This document shows positions 7,126-8,779 of a stretch of DNA of 8,779 nt, piece after piece. Positions within the stretch are counted from its first letter, which is position 1. The number at the start of each line of letters is the position of its first letter. Both the position numbers and the translations under genes were made by a program. The stretch comes from Candidatus Zixiibacteriota bacterium (GTDB lineage Bacteria; Zixibacteria; MSB-5A5; GN15; FEB-12). The notes below the pieces were generated by a model. It worked only from the letters and a program-made list of their open reading frames with translations. It did no database searches and was not told the origin of the DNA. The stretch is taken from assembly GCA_018816665.1 (NCBI GenBank), contig JAHIVM010000195.1, positions 1-8,779 of the forward strand, given 5' to 3'.

Positions 7126-7477
7126 ATCTCCCGACAGGCCGGGACACATCGTCAACCGTCAACGCCGCGCACCAGTTGACCTCGCTGCACGACGGACATC
7201 TCAGCAACTTGCTGTCGGGCGTATGCGGGCTGACAAACTCAATCGTTTTGGTAATACGAAACTCGTGACTGCACCGCCGGCACCGGTACGCTACCCTCCC
7301 GTGCTGCCAGCGCACAATCAGGTACAGAGCGGCGGCCGATCCGGCAATCGCCACGGTTCCGATCAGTGGATCAGCCCAGATCAAACAGGCACCAACGGCC
7401 ACCAGCAAAGTGACGAACCCCACGCGCGTCGCCAGCAGAATTCGCCTGGCCCGGATAGATGATGAAGATTTCGACAT
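7124..7477 (-). CDS. small membrane protein with two helices and a zinc ribbon, unknown function
   Basis: I do not recognise a named family. The 117-residue product has a short basic N-terminus (SSSIRARR), then two hydrophobic segments (about 13-34 and 37-56) separated by ADP, which predict a helical hairpin in the cytoplasmic membrane. The following soluble tail carries C66-x2-C69 (YRCRRCSHEF) and C94-x2-C97 (LRCPSCSEVNW), the knuckles of a zinc ribbon, with the two CxxC pairs 24 residues apart. The positive residues flanking the helices suggest that both termini and the zinc ribbon face the cytoplasm. The ATG at 7477 is chosen because AGGGAGAGG lies just before it (7489-7481). The frame is also open to 7549, but that part looks like leader sequence. 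The TAA (7126-7124) falls in the T-tract of the converging terminator. It may be a membrane-anchored adaptor or an orphan; no function can be assigned. Confidence 0.72.
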   Translation of the reverse strand: MSKSSSSIRARRILLATRVGFVTLLVAVGACLIWADPLIGTVAIAGSAAALYLIVRWQHGRVAYRCRRCSHEFRITKTIEFVSPHTPDSKLLRCPSCSEVNWCAALTVDDVSRPVGR

Positions 7478-7620
7478 AGTCCTCTCCCTGCATATCCTCA
7501 CCGATACTACCTGCCTGAACGCAGGATATTCACAGCCACTTCGGGACACCAGAGAAAACCCGCGTCCAACCCTGACCTGCCGGGCCCATCAATCCGCCGG
7601 ATCCCTGGGGAATAAACGTT

Positions 7621-7653
7621 GGGGCGATGCGGATCCGCCGTCCGCACCGCCCC
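7621..7653 (-). terminator. long GC-rich hairpin, possible terminator of the upstream minus-strand gene
   Basis: On the minus strand GGGGCGGTGCGGA (7653-7641) pairs with TCCGCATCGCCCC (7633-7621) around a 7-base loop, giving 13 pairs with one G-U wobble. On the plus strand the same position would be an A-C mismatch, so the structure suits minus-strand RNA. It lies about 50 bases after the stop at 7702. The bases that follow (AACGTTTATTCC) are only mildly U-rich, so it is either a weak terminator or an RNA 3'-end stabiliser. Confidence 0.5.
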
Positions 7654-7661
7654 GGGGGAGG

Positions 7662-7679
7662 GACATCTCAGGAGATGTC
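7662..7679. repeat. inverted repeat GACATCTC / GAGATGTC
   Basis: An 8-base perfect inverted repeat with a 2-base centre, 22 bases after the stop at 7702 and 8 bases before the larger hairpin (in minus-strand order). As RNA the tight centre would open to a 4- to 6-base loop. No U-run follows. It could be part of a composite 3' end or a protein-binding site. Confidence 0.45.
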
Positions 7680-7701
7680 GAGGAATCTGGTTTATTGCGG
7701 C

Positions 7702-8779
7702 TTACCGCGTGGCCTCTATCCCGGCCAGAGTGCCGTCGTTCTGCACCAGCTTGCCGTCCTTAACATGAAACACCTCGCCAAAGTCCGTAGGACACCCAAA
7801 CACGGCGTCGGGGAAACGTACTGCGGCCGAGTCGGCCCAGTCCTGATACGCCCAGGTAGCGGCAGCGGCGTGTTGCAGGAACGTGACCCCCATGTTCAGA
7901 TGTTCCAGAGAATAATACACACCGTCCCGTACCGATTCAGGGTCACCCAGGCTGCAGCCGCGAATACCAAAAAACGAGAAGTCGATATTCGGCGCCCGTT
8001 CACCGGCGAAATCAATCTCATCGGTATACGCCTGCATCAACCCGGGACCGCCGTTGGCATGGTCTCCGGCATGCAGAAGCGTAAGACCGTCAACCTCCAC
8101 CAGGAAACCGACTCCGGCATCGGTCGAGTAAATCGTTGTTACGCGAATATCGTTGACCGTGGTATCCTGACGCGGCTGCATAAACGTGTATTCACCTTGC
8201 GTCAAACCCGGCAGCGGACAACCCGACACATACGCTATGTTTTGCAGGGAATCCCGCCATCCGTAGATACAGGAATCCAGATGGTCACCGTGGTGGTGGC
8301 TGACAAAGCAGGTAACGTTCTGTCCCTGCAACTGCGTCGGGCAAATCCGGCCGCAGGCCAGCGACGGTTGATCCGGTGCTGCCTGCTCAGGAAACGAGAA
8401 ATAGTCAAACACCAGGAAGTTGTTCTGCGTTTTGACCGCCCACCCAGAGTGTCCCAGGTGCCACACGAAAGCCTCACCGGGAGCAACTTCCTGTTCCAGG
8501 GGCGACGGTTGCGTGAGTTGCGCCACCAGATTGCTGTCCGGCGCACCCGCCGCCAGAAGAGCGTAGCCAATCTGGCTGAAACCGCGTTCAAAGGCCAGGT
8601 CGGCGGCGGTTTTGCCCTTGTTGTCTCTGATATCCGTCCGCGCTCCGGCCTCAATCAACATGTCCGCCAGATCGCGAAAACCTCGGCCCGCCGCTGCGTG
8701 CAGCTCGGTCCGTCCCCATCGTGCTTCCTGAACATTGACAAATGCGCCGTGATCCAGCAGAAAACGGGCAATCTCCATC
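7702..8779 (-). CDS. ankyrin-repeat / metallo-beta-lactamase-fold protein, C-terminal part
   Basis: The gene enters from the right edge: the ATG at 8778-8776 lies in the middle of an ankyrin repeat (EIARFLLDHGAFVN), so it is an internal methionine. The visible 358 residues begin with the end of one repeat, a full one (about 21-53, GRTELHAAAGRG...LIEAGARTDIRD) and another (about 54-80, GKTAADLAFERG...LLAAGA). A linker leads to a metallo-hydrolase domain from about 100: HLGHSGWAVKT (107-117), the metal motif HHHGDH (161-166, H161/H163/D165/H166), GVGFLVEVDGLTLLHAGDH (222-240) with D239, and H303 in LQHAAA. This resembles UlaG/YtkL-like enzymes, many of which lack known substrates. The histidine often found before the GVGF strand is replaced by STD, so metal binding may differ. 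A signal peptide, if any, would be outside the window. The stop is TAA at 7704-7702. Confidence 0.82.
   Translation of the reverse strand, partial: MEIARFLLDHGAFVNVQEARWGRTELHAAAGRGFRDLADMLIEAGARTDIRDNKGKTAADLAFERGFSQIGYALLAAGAPDSNLVAQLTQPSPLEQEVAPGEAFVWHLGHSGWAVKTQNNFLVFDYFSFPEQAAPDQPSLACGRICPTQLQGQNVTCFVSHHHGDHLDSCIYGWRDSLQNIAYVSGCPLPGLTQGEYTFMQPRQDTTVNDIRVTTIYSTDAGVGFLVEVDGLTLLHAGDHANGGPGLMQAYTDEIDFAGERAPNIDFSFFGIRGCSLGDPESVRDGVYYSLEHLNMGVTFLQHAAAATWAYQDWADSAAVRFPDAVFGCPTDFGEVFHVKDGKLVQNDGTLAGIEATR

Larger units (their letters stand above)
7478..7701. other. 224-base gap with two hairpins
   Basis: Lies between the end of the ankyrin/metallo-hydrolase gene and the start of the small membrane protein, both on the minus strand. 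It should contain the 3' end of the first transcript and, if the second is transcribed separately, its promoter. I see no convincing -35/-10 pair and no credible coding sequence. The two inverted repeats are listed separately. Confidence 0.5.

Noticed and set aside
7410..7763. A plus-strand frame across the 7478-7701 gap
   Set aside because: No ribosome site or family features, and it overlaps the ends of two minus-strand genes and the hairpins.

Overview
The window is a stretch of ordinary bacterial chromosome: moderately GC-rich, densely packed, with short gaps and Shine-Dalgarno-led genes. I see no transposase, phage gene, CRISPR array, tRNA or rRNA. The phylum cannot be fixed from what is visible. 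The phosphoglucose isomerase is of the kind usually found fused to transaldolase, and the single-chain transketolase has an archaeal/clostridial flavour. Together these suggest an environmental lineage outside the classic model groups, for example somewhere in the FCB or candidate-phylum bacteria. That placement is a guess.

Minus-strand run, positions 1-5618. In transcription order this holds epoxyqueuosine reductase (queG, tRNA modification), ribulose-phosphate 3-epimerase (rpe), phosphoglucose isomerase (pgi), transketolase (tkt) and the beginning of a YbjQ/UPF0145 protein cut by the window edge. rpe, pgi and tkt are closely spaced and look like a sugar-phosphate operon linking the non-oxidative pentose phosphate pathway to upper glycolysis. 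Transaldolase is not present. The most interesting detail is in rpe. Its frame is closed by a TGA about a dozen codons early, and the codons after that TGA, read in the same frame up to a TAA, still resemble the normal C-terminal end of the enzyme.

Intergenic region 5619-5789. An AT-rich stretch separates queG (minus) from an ornithine aminotransferase gene (plus, 5790-7073). It carries plausible, overlapping divergent promoters. The aminotransferase appears to be transcribed alone and ends in a strong intrinsic terminator at 7093-7125.

Minus strand, 7124-8779. A small two-helix membrane protein with a zinc ribbon converges on that terminator. Beyond a 224-base gap containing two hairpins lies the 3' part of a large gene for an ankyrin-repeat protein fused to a metallo-beta-lactamase-fold domain. 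Its 5' end lies outside the window.

I found no convincing new multi-gene system. The points worth following up are the interrupted rpe end, the stand-alone pgi, the ankyrin/metallo-hydrolase fusion and the hairpins downstream of it.
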